NCBI GenBank assembly: GCA_003478355.1
Contig: QUFC01000033.1
Location: 1 to 47,035, forward strand
DNA length: 47,035 bases
Source: Lachnospiraceae bacterium AM48-27BH
GTDB lineage: Bacteria; Bacillota; Clostridia; Lachnospirales; Lachnospiraceae
Reading direction: 5' to 3'
The notes beneath the pieces are model-generated. The model did not search any database. It was not told the DNA's origin and saw only the letters and a list, made by a program, of their open reading frames with translations. The stretch's first letter is position 1, and every line of letters starts with the position of its first letter. Shown here one piece after another: positions 7,768 through 19,005 of the stretch. A program made the position numbers and the translations under genes.

Positions 7768-10700
7768 ATGTCATTGCAGTTTGTGATCGGCAGCTCCGGG
7801 TCTGGAAAGACCCGTTATTTATATGAGAATCTGATAAATTTATCCATGGAACATCCGGAAGGCAATTATATCGCCATTGTTCCGGAACAGTTTACCATGC
7901 AGACCCAGAAGGAGATCGTGACCCTTCATCCTAATCATGGCAGTATGAACATCGATATTGTCAGCTTCCAGAGACTGGCGTACCGGATTTTTGAGGAGCT
8001 GGGTGTGGAGCACTTAGAGGTGCTTGATGATATGGGAAAATCCATGGTGCTTCGGCGGGTGGCAGCAGGGCAGAAGAAAAATCTGGGCCTGTATGGAAGC
8101 CATCTAAACCAGACCGGGTTTGTGAACCAGCTAAAATCTATGCTTTCCGAGCTTTATCAGTACGGGATACAGCCGGAGAATCTGCGGGAGGCCATGGAAC
8201 ATGCGGGGCCATTACTTTGTGAAAAGCTTCACGATATTTCTGTAGTATACGAGGCATTTCAGCAGGAGATCCAGGAGAAGTACATCACGGCAGAGGAGAT
8301 CCTGGATGTGCTGTGCCGGGTGCTGCCAAGATCGGAGCTGATCAGGAAAAGTGTGGTAACGCTGGATGGCTATACAGGTTTCACACCGGTCCAGTATCGG
8401 ATCGTGGAATTACTGATGCGCTATGCGAAACAGGTGATCATTACGGTTTCGATTGACCCGGAAGAGAAGCCATATGAGCGGACTGGCATTGATCATTTAT
8501 TTTATATGGGCAAGGAAATGATCTGGCGGGTTCATGAACTGGCGGCGAGAAATGGGATTCGCAGGGATCAGGATGTTCGTTTAGAAGGAAAATGTCTGCA
8601 CGGTTCCAGAACAGTCCAGCCATTGCTTTTGTGGAGAAGAATTTATACCGCTATGGACGGAGGTCCGAGCAGGAGCCGAAGGAGATCCGGGTATTTCGGG
8701 CTGTTTCTCCAGGAGAGGAGGCGTCATTTGCGGCATCCATGATCCACCGTCTGGTGCGGGAACAGGGAATCCGTTATCGGGAGATCGCTGTGATCACCGG
8801 GGATCTGGCTGGATATCGCTATGAGATCGTAAACCGGTTTGAGCGGGAAAAAATCCCGTATTTCATGGATGATAAGAAGAGCATCCTGGAAAATGTCATG
8901 GTGGAGTTTATCCGTGCAGCGTTGGACGCAGTGCGGAAGGATTTTGACTATGAAAGTATGTTCCGGTTACTAAAAACAGGACTTTTGACAGAGAAAAAAG
9001 AAGAACTGGACCGGCTGGAAAATTATGTGATCGCCATGGGCGTCCGTGGATGGAAATGGTGGAAAGAGACCTGGGAGCGGACATACCGCGGTGGAAAAGA
9101 CATCAATCTGGATCAATTAAATGCATTTAAAGAGGAAATCTTATGTGTTTTGGAGCCATTTCGCGACTGCATGAAAGCGGAGGAGCGGACCATCGGTTCC
9201 ATGACGGACGGGGTGATCAGGTGTCTGGAAACCTGCATGGTGCGGGAAAAGCTGGATCAGTATTGTCAGTATTTTGAGGGAACCGGACAGTTTAGTCTTG
9301 CCAAGGAATATGAGCAGGTCTATGATCGGGTGTTAGAGCTTCTGGAGCGGTTGAAGGAGCTTCTTGGAACAGAAAAGGCCACAGTGAAGGAATATGCGGA
9401 GATTCTGGATGCCGGATTTGCGGAAATCCAGGTGGGAGTGATCCCCGCAACGGTGGACCGGGTGGTGGTCGGTGATATTACCAGAACACGGTTGGATCGG
9501 ATCAGGGTACTGTTATTTTTAGGAGTCAATGAGGGCATTGTTCCAGGCCGGAAGGACGGCGGAAGCCTGTTAAATGATATGGACCGGGAGGCATTAAAGG
9601 AGTGCCAGATCGAACTGGCTCCCACATCCAGGGAAGATGGACTGATGCAGCGATATTATCTGTACCTGCTTCTGACCAAACCATCGGATGAGTTCGTTTT
9701 GTCTTACGCATCCTTTAATCAGGCGGGAAAATCCATGCGGCCTTCCAGTCTCATCAGTGAGATGAAGCGGATGTTCCCGCTGCTCACAGTGCAGGACGCA
9801 TCGGAGGAGACCAGAAAGATCTATTCTCTGGAAGAAGGAAAGGAGAAGCTGATTGAAGGACTTCGGGCTTATGAGGAGCATGGAGACGACCGGAAATTCC
9901 TGGAATTGTACCGGTATTTTGCCGCCAGCAGGGAGTATGGGGAATTGACGAAAAAACTGACGGACGCGGCATTTTATTCTTATGAAAAGCGTGGAATCAG
10001 CAAGGCGGCAGCCAGCGCCCTCTACGGAACCATTTTACAGGGCAGTGTGACAAGGCTGGAGAAATACGCAGCATGTGCGTATGCCCATTTTCTGAATTAT
10101 GGTCTGGAACTGATGGAGCGTCAGGAGTACCAGGTGGGCGCGGCAGATATGGGAAATCTGTTCCATAGCTCGATCGATCTGTGCTTTCAGGAACTACAGG
10201 AGCAGGGAAAGAAACTGACGGAACTGACAGAGGCAGAGCGGGCTGCACTGGTGGGAAACTGTGTGCGGCAGGTGACAGAAGATTATGGGAGTACCATTTT
10301 CCAGAGTACCGCCAGAAACCAGTATCTGGTGCGGCGGGTAGAGAAAATGACGGAACGGACCATCTGGGCTCTGGCAGAGCAGTTAAAAAAGGGAGATTTC
10401 GAGCCGGCGGGCTTTGAGGTGGCATTCTCTGCGGTTGATAACTTGTCGGCTATGAAGATCCGGCTGTCGGAAGAAGAACAGCTTCATCTGCGCGGCCGGA
10501 TCGACCGGCTGGATCTATGCGAGGATCAGGAGCATGTGTATGTGAAGATCATTGATTACAAATCCGGTGGAACCCGGTTTGACCTGGCGGCGGTCTATTA
10601 TGGGCTGCAGCTGCAGCTTGTGGTCTATATGGACGCAGTGACAGAGCTTGAGGAGCGGAAACATCCTGGTAAAGAGGTAGTTCCGGCTGGAATCTTTTAT

Positions 10701-11237
10701 TATAATATCAAGGACCCATTGGTGGATATAGATAAGGAAAATGCGGAGACACCGGAGGAGATCGAAAAGGAGATCCTGCGTCAGCTTCGCATGAATGGTC
10801 TGGTAAACAGTGATCTGGAGGTCATCAGCCATATGGACCGGGCCATTGAGAAAAAGTCAGATGTGATCCCGGTGGCATTAAAGGATGGCATGATCCAGGA
10901 AAATTATTCATCTGTGGCCAGTGGACGACGGTTTGAGATCTTGAAAAATTATGTGAGAAGACAGCTGGCATGCAGCGGGCGGGAGATCTTAGACGGCAAT
11001 ACGGCAGTGGAGCCTTATAAGGGGGCGGCTGGTTCCGCCTGCGATTACTGTCCGTATCATGGGGTCTGTGGATTTGATGCCAAGGTAGCCGGTTATCGGT
11101 TCCGGAAATTTCCGGCGATTCAAGCAGAGAAGATCTGGGAGAAGATGTCAGAGGCAACAGAAGAAGATGGGGATACCGCTGGAAGGACAGCAGATACCGA
11201 TGCAGGCATGGCAGAGAACGGAGGAAAACGGGAATGA
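7768..11237 (+). pseudogene. addB: ATP-dependent nuclease subunit B (AddB/RexB), one-base frameshift
   Basis: This is the AddB subunit of the helicase-nuclease that processes double-strand breaks. Read with one base restored it gives 1156 aa, the usual size. The N-terminal part has the P-loop GSSGSGKT (residues 8-15). The C-terminal part has the nuclease core 'KIIDYKSGG' and the iron-sulphur cysteines 'CDYCPYHGVC' plus an earlier C in 'YAACAYAHF'. The frame breaks near 8601: the codons should run CAC CGG TTC, but one C is missing, so the first frame ends at 8742. All other family features are intact, so the lesion is either recent or a sequence error. The stop overlaps the addA start (ATGA). 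Confidence 0.9.
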
Positions 11238-14200
11238 AATGGACAGAGAAACAACAGCAGGTGATCGATACCAGAAACCGGAACCTCTTAGTATCTGCGG
11301 CAGCAGGAAGTGGAAAGACAGCGGTTCTGGTGGAGCGGATCATCCAGATGATCAGTGGGGGAGAGCATCCGCTGGATCTGGATCAGCTTCTGGTGATGAC
11401 ATTTACCAATGCGGCGGCGGCAGAGATGCGGGAACGGATCGCGGCGGCTATTGAGAAAAAGCTGATGGAACAGCCGGAAAACCGTCATCTTCAGGTGCAG
11501 GCGGCGCTGGTCCCTCATGCGCAGATCACCACCATCGACAGCTTCTGTCTGAATCTGATCCGTAATCATTTTAATAAGCTGGATATTGATCCAGGCTTCC
11601 GGATCGGTGATGAGGGAGAGCTATTGCTTCTGCGGACGGATGTGATGGAGGCACTGTTAGAGGAATATTATCAGAAGGATGATCCAGAGTTTGAGCAGTT
11701 TGTGGAAACTTATGCCACAGGCCGGACGGATGCAGGAATCGAGGACTACATCATGCAGGTGTACCGGTTTGCCCAGAGTAATCCATTTCCGGATCAGTGG
11801 ATCAAAAAATGCCGGGAAGAGATCCGGGAGACCCGGGATGGTAGTCTGGAAGAAACCTCCTGGATGAGATTTCTGATGAAAGACGCCAGGCAGCAGCTGA
11901 CAGAACTGGAAGAACAGCTTCGCAGCGCGTATGCAGTGTGTCTGGAAGCAGATGGACCACAGGTTTATCAGAATGTACTGATGGAAGAATGTGAAATGCT
12001 CCGGGGATTAAAAGAAAGTTCCGATTATCGGGAATTGAATAAACGGCTGGTGGCTGCTTCCTTTGGACGGCTTCCAGCTTCCAGAAGCAAGGACGTGGAT
12101 ACGGCGAAAAAACAGCAGGTGACGGACTGCAGGGACCGGGTGAAAAAGGCTGTGGCGGATCTGAAAGGGCTTTACGGGGCGCAGACAGAGGAAGAAGCAG
12201 CAGCGGATCTTCTGGGAACCAGTCCGGTGGTGTTGAAGCTGTTGGAACTGACGGAGGAATTTGAACGGAGGTTCCAGGAGAGCAAGCGGGAAAAGAATAT
12301 TGTGGATTTCAACGACCTGGAGCATTATGCTCTGGAAATCTTGATCTGTTCGGAGCAGGATGTGGAGGAAGGCAGCGCACCAACGGGAGAAACTGATGAT
12401 GGAATCCGAAATGGTATCCTGTATACAGAAACCGCCGACCAGCTGAGCAGACAGTATGCGGAAATCTTAGTGGATGAGTACCAGGACAGCAACTATGTGC
12501 AGGAGGCTTTGATCCAGAGCCTGTCCGGGGAGCGGTTTGGGCGGCCAAACGTATTTATGGTGGGAGATGTGAAGCAGAGTATTTACAAATTCCGTCTGGC
12601 GCGGCCGGAGTTATTTATGGAAAAATACGCGTCCTATACGGATGAGAACAGTTCCAGTCAGAAGATTGAACTTCACCAGAATTTCCGAAGCCGGAAATCG
12701 GTGCTGGACAGCGTAAATCATGTCTTTTACCGGGCAATGACGAAAAATCTGGGAAATGTGGAGTACTCAGAGGATGCAGCCCTTCATCCAGGAGCGGTAT
12801 TTGCGGAGTGTCCGGACCATGAGACCGGTGGAAAAACGGAGCTTTTACTGGCAGATACGGGGAAAGCAGTCATGGGAGAGGCAGACGAGGAACTGGCGGA
12901 GTACACCAGCCGGGAAATTGAGGCAAAGATGATTGCTTCCAGGGCCCGTGAGCTGACAGATCCGGTCCATGGGCAGTGGATCTGGGATAAGGAGAAGGAG
13001 TGCTACCGCCCGGCAGAATACGGGGATATGGTGATCCTGCTGCGAAGCATCAGCGGATGGACGGAAAGCTTTATCAACGTGTTGACCCAGGAGGGGATTC
13101 CGGCGTATGCGGAGACGGGAAGCGGGTATTTTGACACGGTTGAGGTGGAGACGATCCTGTCCATGCTGGCGGTGATCGATAATCCGATGCAGGATATTCC
13201 GCTGGCGGCAGTGCTGCGCTCACCCATTGGAGGCGTGACCGATGAAGAACTGGCCTGGATGATGGCAGAGGAGAAAAAGTCTGCCAGGAAAGGTCAGGAC
13301 CGAGGAATTTACCAGGCGTTTTGCAGAAAGCTTGGGGAAATAGAGGATATTGTTGGTGTAGAAAACAAGCAATTATTAGAAAAACTGAAACATTTCAACC
13401 AATTGCTGCAAAACCTGCGCTTTGCTTCCTCTTATCTTCCGATCCATGAACTGTTATTTCTGGTTTACGAAAAAACCGGCTACTATGATTATGCTGCTTC
13501 CATGCCGGCAGGTGAGACCCGGAAGGCGAACCTGGATATGCTGGTGGAGAAAGCCTCTGCCTATGAGAAGACCAGTTATAAGGGTTTATTTCAGTTTATC
13601 CGCTATATCCATAAATTAAAGAAATATGAGATGGATTTTGGCGAAGCCCAGGAGTCTGGAAAGCAGGAGAACCGGGTCCGTATTATGAGTATTCACAAGA
13701 GCAAGGGACTGGAGTTTCCAATCGTGTTTTTAGCAGGAATGGGTAAAAAATTCAATAAACAGGATGTCCGTGGGCGGCTGCTGATCGATATGGATCTGGG
13801 CATCGGGACAGATCACCTGGATCTGGAGCAGCGGACCCAGAATTCTACGCTGAAGAAAAATGTCATGAAGCGGAAGATGGATCTGGATAATCTGGGAGAA
13901 GAGCTGCGTGTTCTCTATGTGGCCATGACCAGAGCGAAAGAAAAACTGATCATGACAGGAACAGACCGCTTCCTGGCCAAAAAGCTGGGCAAATGGAAGA
14001 GTCTGGAACAGAGCGGACAGATCCCATATACGGTGTTGACTACAGCCGGGTCTTATCTGGATTGGGTACTGATGACAGCACCGGAGGATTCGGAGCTTTT
14101 TGATGTGAAAGAGATTGCCGTGGAAGCCCTGGTGGGGGAAACAGTGGCGAAAAAGCTGCAGAAACACATTTCCAGAGAGGCACTGTTGTCGCTGCCATTG

Positions 14201-14935
14201 GATCAGGTTTACGATGAAGAACTTGCTGCAGAATTGGAGCATCATCTGACCTATGAATATGAGCATCTGGCAGATGTGGGACTTCACACAAAGGCCACGG
14301 TATCGGAATTGAAGCGGGCGGGACAACCGGTGGAGAAATTGTCAGAGGAAGAGCAGCCGGTGGATCTGTTTGCCCAGTGGAAGAGCACCGGGCAGCAGGA
14401 GCAGCCAGAAAAACAGGTCATGGAGCGGGCCGCCAGGCGTGGTACAGCATATCACCGGGTATTGGAACTGCTGGATTTCACAACGGCAGTCTCTCTTAAG
14501 GATGTGCAAAATCAGATCCAGGAGATGGTGACAAGCGGAAAAATTTCTGAAGAAAATGCCAGAATGGTACGCCCAGGTGAGATCTGGAAATTTGTCCAGA
14601 CAAAAACCGGAAAACGGATGACCAGAGCCCAGGCGAAGCGTCAGTGCCACCGGGAACAACAGTTTGTCATGGGCGTTCCGGCCAGGGAGATGCATATGGG
14701 TGATTCAGATGAACTGGTGTTGATCCAGGGTATCATTGATGTATGGCTGGAAGAAGAGGGTGGAATGGTTCTGATCGATTATAAAACGGATCATGTATCC
14801 GATGGAGAGATTCTGGTAAAGCGCTATAAAGTCCAGCTGGATTACTATCAGAGGGCGCTGGAGCAGATGACTGGAAAAAGGGTAAAAGAACGGATCATTT
14901 ACTCACTGGCATTGCAAAAAGAAATTTTGTGCTGA
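11234..14935 (+). CDS. addA: ATP-dependent helicase/nuclease subunit A (AddA)
   Basis: This 1233-aa protein is an intact UvrD-type helicase with a C-terminal nuclease. Visible motifs are Walker A 'AAAGSGKTAVL' near residue 20, 'DSFCLNLIRNHF', motif II 'VDEYQDSN', 'GDVKQSIYKFRLA', 'SIHKSKGLEFPIVF', 'YVAMTRAKEKL', and the nuclease core 'VLIDYKTD' near the C terminus. With AddB it resects broken DNA ends and loads RecA. The start ATG overlaps the addB stop by 4 bases, the normal coupling of this operon. It is followed by a strong terminator. Confidence 0.97.
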   Translation: MKWTEKQQQVIDTRNRNLLVSAAAGSGKTAVLVERIIQMISGGEHPLDLDQLLVMTFTNAAAAEMRERIAAAIEKKLMEQPENRHLQVQAALVPHAQITTIDSFCLNLIRNHFNKLDIDPGFRIGDEGELLLLRTDVMEALLEEYYQKDDPEFEQFVETYATGRTDAGIEDYIMQVYRFAQSNPFPDQWIKKCREEIRETRDGSLEETSWMRFLMKDARQQLTELEEQLRSAYAVCLEADGPQVYQNVLMEECEMLRGLKESSDYRELNKRLVAASFGRLPASRSKDVDTAKKQQVTDCRDRVKKAVADLKGLYGAQTEEEAAADLLGTSPVVLKLLELTEEFERRFQESKREKNIVDFNDLEHYALEILICSEQDVEEGSAPTGETDDGIRNGILYTETADQLSRQYAEILVDEYQDSNYVQEALIQSLSGERFGRPNVFMVGDVKQSIYKFRLARPELFMEKYASYTDENSSSQKIELHQNFRSRKSVLDSVNHVFYRAMTKNLGNVEYSEDAALHPGAVFAECPDHETGGKTELLLADTGKAVMGEADEELAEYTSREIEAKMIASRARELTDPVHGQWIWDKEKECYRPAEYGDMVILLRSISGWTESFINVLTQEGIPAYAETGSGYFDTVEVETILSMLAVIDNPMQDIPLAAVLRSPIGGVTDEELAWMMAEEKKSARKGQDRGIYQAFCRKLGEIEDIVGVENKQLLEKLKHFNQLLQNLRFASSYLPIHELLFLVYEKTGYYDYAASMPAGETRKANLDMLVEKASAYEKTSYKGLFQFIRYIHKLKKYEMDFGEAQESGKQENRVRIMSIHKSKGLEFPIVFLAGMGKKFNKQDVRGRLLIDMDLGIGTDHLDLEQRTQNSTLKKNVMKRKMDLDNLGEELRVLYVAMTRAKEKLIMTGTDRFLAKKLGKWKSLEQSGQIPYTVLTTAGSYLDWVLMTAPEDSELFDVKEIAVEALVGETVAKKLQKHISREALLSLPLDQVYDEELAAELEHHLTYEYEHLADVGLHTKATVSELKRAGQPVEKLSEEEQPVDLFAQWKSTGQQEQPEKQVMERAARRGTAYHRVLELLDFTTAVSLKDVQNQIQEMVTSGKISEENARMVRPGEIWKFVQTKTGKRMTRAQAKRQCHREQQFVMGVPAREMHMGDSDELVLIQGIIDVWLEEEGGMVLIDYKTDHVSDGEILVKRYKVQLDYYQRALEQMTGKRVKERIIYSLALQKEILC

Positions 14936-14976
14936 CCATAAGAAAAACTGTATAAAATAGAAAATGCATGAGAATG

Positions 14977-15028
14977 AAAAACACATGAGAATGATGGAAA
15001 TATATGATTCCATTTCTCATGTGTTTTT
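14977..15028. terminator. Bidirectional terminator between addA and the MBL gene
   Basis: A long stem, AAAACACATGAGAA with a partner ending TTCTCATGTGTTTT, carries A and T tracts on its outer sides. It lies between convergent genes. Confidence 0.82.
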
Positions 15029-15081
15029 TGATGTAACAATTATTCAAAATACCAGGGTCAAATGCTTTTGCCCCCAACATC

Positions 15082-16074
15082 TTATTCAAGCACCTGATCA
15101 CCATTTTTGGTGCAGTAGATCTTAATGCATAAGCGTGCCATCCAGTCCCTGGTTTCCTTAGTGGCCCATCCGCCGCTGTTAGGGCCGTAGCCGGCGTCAT
15201 TGTTCCAGAGCCATTTCGGAGTTGGGAACAGGGCAATCCGTGGATACAGTTCCTTGTAAAACTCAAAATCGACACCGTTCTGTCCATGATGAGCTGCCTA
15301 GACAATATCACAGTTTAAAGAAGCCAGATCCACATCTTCCATAAGCTGTCTGCCGCCTTCTTCTCCTAAATCTCCCAGGAATACCACATTGGTTCCATTG
15401 AGAGAAACCAGATAGACAACACTGCTGTTATTGGAAGTATTTTTCTCAATGGCATAAGCGGAATTCAGGATCTGAATGGTTGCAGGACCAGCTTCAATGA
15501 TCTGTCCTGCCTCGATATCATCATGAACCACATCTTCCGGCATCCGGCTTAAAGCATCCTTCAGAGCATAGACTGTCTGCTGGCAGCCCTGATCACAGTA
15601 TTGTTCATACCAGTCATCATCAAGGAACGAACAGTAGATTCCATCGATGGTGATGTCCTGGCTGTGATGATTCAGGATAGTGGTGATGGCGCCAACGTGA
15701 TCTGAATCTGGATGAGTCAGAAGCCATGCCTGGACATGTCCGCCTTTGGCCTGAATCTGTTTTAACAGAAATTCACTGTTGATATTCCAGCCGCCGTCAA
15801 TGACGATCAGACCGCCTTCTCCGGTTTCGATGATACAGGAGAGGGATTGGGATTTGGATTCGTGGTTGGCATATAAGGTGAGCCGTCCATCCCCAAAGAG
15901 TCCGGTGTCCTCTGCAAAGCTGCAGAAAGGCTGGACCAGAACCAGGAAACAGGCAATCATCAGGCCCCATAAAAGTGTTGGGAAAACGATCCGCTTACTT
16001 TTGTTGTTTTTTATAATGTTGAAATGATTAGACGTTGAAGCGGAACAGAATGACATCTCCGTCCTGGACAACAT
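15082..16074 (-). pseudogene. Secreted MBL-fold metallo-hydrolase (ComEC C-domain-like), amber-interrupted
   Basis: After an N-terminal signal-type segment ('LLWGLMIACFLVLVQPFCSFAED') comes a beta-lactamase-fold hydrolase with the metal motif 'THPDSDHVG' (HxDxDH) and 'VVFLGDLGEEG'. The frame stops at 15298-15300 (TAG) just after 'DIV'. Without a frame change it then continues 'AAHHGQNG', the conserved next motif, and ends naturally at 15082. Family members have Q at the stop position, so CAG has become TAG. The start is uncertain: ATG at 16074 has a GGAGG box 9 bases upstream but overlaps ychF by 47 bp; ATG at 16056 is the alternative. It is probably co-transcribed after ychF. Confidence 0.82.
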
Positions 16075-17125
16075 AGTCCTTTCCCTCCAGTCTGACAAGT
16101 CCTTTTTCACGGGCTACGGAGTATGCACCGCAGTCCAGAAGATCCTGGTAGTTCACGACCTCGGCACGGATAAATCCACGCTCAAAATCGGAATGGATCT
16201 TACCAGCAGCCTGTGGAGCCTTGGTTCCTTTTTTGATGGTCCAGGCTCTGGTTTCATCTTCACCAGAAGTTAAGAAACTTAACAGACCAAGCAGGTCGTA
16301 GCTTGCCGCGATCAGTTTTTCAAGACCGGACTCCTTAAGACCCAGATCCTCTAAGAACATGGCCTTTTCATCATCGTCCAGTTCAGAGATCTCTTCCTCG
16401 ATCTGGGCACAGATCACAAATACCTGGCTGTCATTAGCAGCAGCGAACTCCCGTACCTTCTGAACGTATGGGTTGGAAGCGCCGTCATCCTCCAAATGGT
16501 CTTCATTGACATTGGCAGCGAAGATCACAGGTTTCCAGGTCAGTAAATTTAAAGAATTGATAAATGCTCTCTGGTCATCATCCTCACAAGGGAAGCTTTT
16601 TGCCAGATTGCCTTCTTCCAGATGGGCTTTGATGGCTTTCAGGATCTCAACCTCTTTTGCCAGGGACTTATCGTTAAATGCGCCCTTGGAGGTTTTCGCG
16701 ATACGACGTTCCAGGATCTCAATATCGGAGAAGATCAGTTCTAAGTTGATGGTTTCAATATCACGAAGAGGATCAACGCTTCCGTCTACATGAATGACAT
16801 TCGGGTCATCAAAGCAGCGTACTACGTGAACGATGGCATCTACTTCACGGATATTGGATAAAAACTGGTTGCCAAGACCCTCGCCCTTGGATGCGCCCTT
16901 TACCAGACCGGCGATATCAACGAATTCGATGACAGCAGGTGTCACTTTCTTGGAATGATACAGATCTCCCAATAATTTTAATCTGGCATCTGGAACTGCT
17001 ACCACACCAACGTTTGGATCGATGGTACAGAATGGGTAGTTTGCGGACTCAGCCCCGGCCTTTGTTAAAGAATTAAATAACGTACTTTTGCCTACATTTG
17101 GCAGACCGACGATACCTAATTTCAT
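16028..17125 (-). CDS. ychF: Redox-regulated ATPase/GTPase YchF (Obg family)
   Basis: This 365-aa protein has the standard YchF length. It has G1 'GLPNVGKST' at residues 6-14, G3 'DIAGL', a modified G4 in 'AANVNEDH' (the family prefers ATP over GTP), and a C-terminal TGS-type domain ending '[13 protein letters not shown]'. YchF binds ribosomes and influences translation and stress responses. The start has AAAGG about 10 bases upstream. An ICE lies immediately upstream, so the native promoter may have been displaced and int transcription may read into this gene. Confidence 0.97.
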   Translation of the reverse strand: MKLGIVGLPNVGKSTLFNSLTKAGAESANYPFCTIDPNVGVVAVPDARLKLLGDLYHSKKVTPAVIEFVDIAGLVKGASKGEGLGNQFLSNIREVDAIVHVVRCFDDPNVIHVDGSVDPLRDIETINLELIFSDIEILERRIAKTSKGAFNDKSLAKEVEILKAIKAHLEEGNLAKSFPCEDDDQRAFINSLNLLTWKPVIFAANVNEDHLEDDGASNPYVQKVREFAAANDSQVFVICAQIEEEISELDDDEKAMFLEDLGLKESGLEKLIAASYDLLGLLSFLTSGEDETRAWTIKKGTKAPQAAGKIHSDFERGFIRAEVVNYQDLLDCGAYSVAREKGLVRLEGKDYVVQDGDVILFRFNV

Positions 17126-17142
17126 TTTTATCTTTACCTTTC

Positions 17143-17171
17143 CGAAAACCCTTTATTTATGCGGGTTTTCG
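17143..17171. repeat. 9-bp perfect inverted repeat at ychF/ICE junction
   Basis: CGAAAACCC pairs with GGGTTTTCG around an 11-nt loop. It lies between the end of int and the ychF ribosome binding site. It could be part of the ychF leader, a weak terminator, or part of the ICE attachment region. There is no clean T tract on the minus strand. Confidence 0.5.
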
Positions 17172-17200
17172 CCTTTCTCTATATTTTTATTACACCCTTT

Positions 17201-18397
17201 TTACACCCTTTTTTCAACTGTGGGTGTAGCTGCTTCAAATTGCTGAACAGCTTTTGCAAGGGACTCGTCCGTAACATGGACATACCTGTCCATTGTTGTT
17301 TTAATACTTGCGTGTCCTAATAGTTGCTGTAAAACTTTAGGTTGTACGCCGCGTTCAATCGCGCGTGTAGCATAAGTGTGTCGTAAGGCGTGCATACAAA
17401 AACGCTTAATACCAGCTTCATCACACAATTTATATAAATGTGTATCGTAGGAACTGTTTTTAGCAGGTTCTCCTGTTCGCCAGTTGATAAATACCAAATC
17501 CCGCATGACAAGACATTTCTTTTCTCCCGTTCTGCTGTCTGTGTACTCCAAAATCTGTGAAAGCATTTCAGACTCTTTCCGGGTATCTTTTTCATCATAA
17601 CAACTTTTTAGGATTGTATATGCGCGTTCTGTAAGCGGAATAGTACGATAACTTTTTTTCGTTTTAGGCGGACCGGCACGCCAATATCTCCGGCTGTGTC
17701 GATACTCTAAACTCTTATTTACAGTTAAAGTACGTTTTTTCCAATCAATAGCGTCCCATGTCAGACCAATCAATTCAGCCGTTCTCAAACCCGTTTCTAA
17801 TAACAAAGCATACTGTCTATAATTATGAGAACGCTCTGCGGCTTCAAGAAACTTTTCCTGTTCCTCAACGGTTAAGTATTTAATATCATCTACTGCCCGG
17901 ACTGGTTTCGTATATCGAACACCATTCATAGGGTGCTTTGCAATAATATCATTCATAACTGCTGATTTGAACATAGTTCCCATTGAAATATAGGTCTGCC
18001 GGATTGTTGAGCCTGCATATTCTGTTTCCATTCGATTTAAGACAGCTTTACAGTGCATAGGTTTTACATCAGCTATACACATAGTTCCTATCAATGGTTG
18101 AATATTTTTTTCGTAACGCTCACGATAATTTCTTATCGTATTTGGCGCAAGGTCACAAATGATATTATCAATCCAATAATTGAACCATTTGTCTACTGTC
18201 ATATCAGGCGCAGTAACGATTAGATTATGTGTATCTTCATACTTTGCGTCAGCAAGCCATTTTTTTGCTTCGGGCAGCGTTTTGAAATATCCATTTTGAC
18301 GCGCACCATTTTTAGCATAAAATCTTGCGAAATACAAACCGTCCTTTCTTTGACAAATACCTTTTCCACACTCTTTGCCTTTTAAATTTTTTCCCAT
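17201..18397 (-). CDS. int: ICE tyrosine recombinase (integrase)
   Basis: This 398-aa protein catalyses integration and excision of the ICE. It has a short N-terminal arm-binding-type domain (residues 1-60), a SAM-like core-binding domain (about 65-165) and a catalytic domain. The catalytic set is visible: R205 in 'TGLRTAEL', H336 and R339 in 'HALRHTYA', H362 in 'GHAS' and the nucleophile Y372 in 'DRYVHV'. The start is backed by a GGAGT box. The gene lies at the element border, as in Tn916, with xis just upstream. Confidence 0.96.
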   Translation of the reverse strand: MGKNLKGKECGKGICQRKDGLYFARFYAKNGARQNGYFKTLPEAKKWLADAKYEDTHNLIVTAPDMTVDKWFNYWIDNIICDLAPNTIRNYRERYEKNIQPLIGTMCIADVKPMHCKAVLNRMETEYAGSTIRQTYISMGTMFKSAVMNDIIAKHPMNGVRYTKPVRAVDDIKYLTVEEQEKFLEAAERSHNYRQYALLLETGLRTAELIGLTWDAIDWKKRTLTVNKSLEYRHSRRYWRAGPPKTKKSYRTIPLTERAYTILKSCYDEKDTRKESEMLSQILEYTDSRTGEKKCLVMRDLVFINWRTGEPAKNSSYDTHLYKLCDEAGIKRFCMHALRHTYATRAIERGVQPKVLQQLLGHASIKTTMDRYVHVTDESLAKAVQQFEAATPTVEKRV

Positions 18398-18424
18398 GAC
18401 GGACTCCTTTCACGTTAAAAAAAA

Positions 18425-18472
18425 GAGTCCAACGCAAATATAAAGTATATCACAAGGACTCCGTTTTTTCAA
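18425..18472 (-). promoter_or_regulatory. int promoter embedded in an inverted repeat
   Basis: On the minus strand, TTGAAA (18467-18472), a 17-bp spacer and TATACT (18444-18449) form a near-consensus promoter for int. The same stretch has inverted arms, GGAGTCC (18456-18462) and GGACTC (18425-18430), followed by a run of T. In transcripts coming from xis this can form a terminator. One segment could therefore end the xis transcript and start the int transcript. Confidence 0.6.
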
Positions 18473-18504
18473 TCTTAACAGACAAATATTTCAGCTATTA
18501 AAGG

Positions 18505-18753
18505 CTATATAATCAATTCTCGGCGAATGTATTCCTCAAATTCTTTACGCTTCACTAACTTTCGTGTTCCAACATATAAAACAAAAGGGCAGTTTGGCTG
18601 TTTTAACATGGAGTCAATCTTATTGATACCTATGTTGCTATATTCAGCCGCTTCCTTTATTGTTAATGTTATTTTCAAATGAATAGGAACTTTTACTTCT
18701 GTTTCCTTATATAAATGCAGTTCTTTTTCTTCACTGCTATTTGATTTATTCAT
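18505..18753 (-). CDS. xis: Excisionase (Tn916 Xis family)
   Basis: This 82-aa basic protein has a MerR-like winged-helix pattern: 'LTIKEAAEYSNIGINKIDSML' followed by 'VGTRKLVKRKEFEEYI', the classic excisionase layout with the lysine-rich wing. Xis bends the att sites and directs Int to excision. The start is preceded by AGGGGGAA. It lies directly upstream of int on the same strand. Confidence 0.9.
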   Translation of the reverse strand: MNKSNSSEEKELHLYKETEVKVPIHLKITLTIKEAAEYSNIGINKIDSMLKQPNCPFVLYVGTRKLVKRKEFEEYIRRELII

Positions 18754-18891
18754 TAGAATTTCCCCCTATCTTTTTTCAATTTAACAAAAAATAGGCTCGT
18801 CAGACGGTCTTAGCAAACCTCACAAGAATTTCACTTCCGCATGGTTCTCATGCAGCTCTACCCGTTGCCTGCGACGCTTCTAACGCTCGGA

Positions 18892-19005
18892 CTACGGCGG
18901 TAAAGGAGTATCATTATACCGATATATGGATTGTGGCGGCAGAGTTGCTAAGTCTGCTTTGGAACACTGATAATTCTCGCTCGTTTTGTCCCTCCTTTCG
19001 GTCAT
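18892..19005 (-). CDS. Possible 37-aa small protein between HTH_16 gene and xis
   Basis: A 38-codon frame starts at ATG (19005) and ends at TAG (18892) within the 407-bp gap upstream of xis. It is polar, has a central 'SKADLATLPPQSIYRYND' stretch, and shows no membrane segment. The ribosome site is weak (GGAG about 20 bases upstream). Three plus-strand frames overlap here and are less convincing. I report it because the gap is long and this frame lies on the coding strand of the module, but it may not be translated. Confidence 0.25.
   Translation of the reverse strand: MTERRDKTSENYQCSKADLATLPPQSIYRYNDTPLPP

Noticed and set aside
8590..8742. Programmed -1 frameshift in addB
   Set aside because: No slippery heptamer is present at the crossing point, and addB is not known to use frameshifting. 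A missing C explains the site, as at six other places.
17143..17171. This hairpin as a certain attachment site
   Set aside because: The right end of the ICE is not in the window, so no direct repeat can be confirmed; it was kept only as an inverted repeat.
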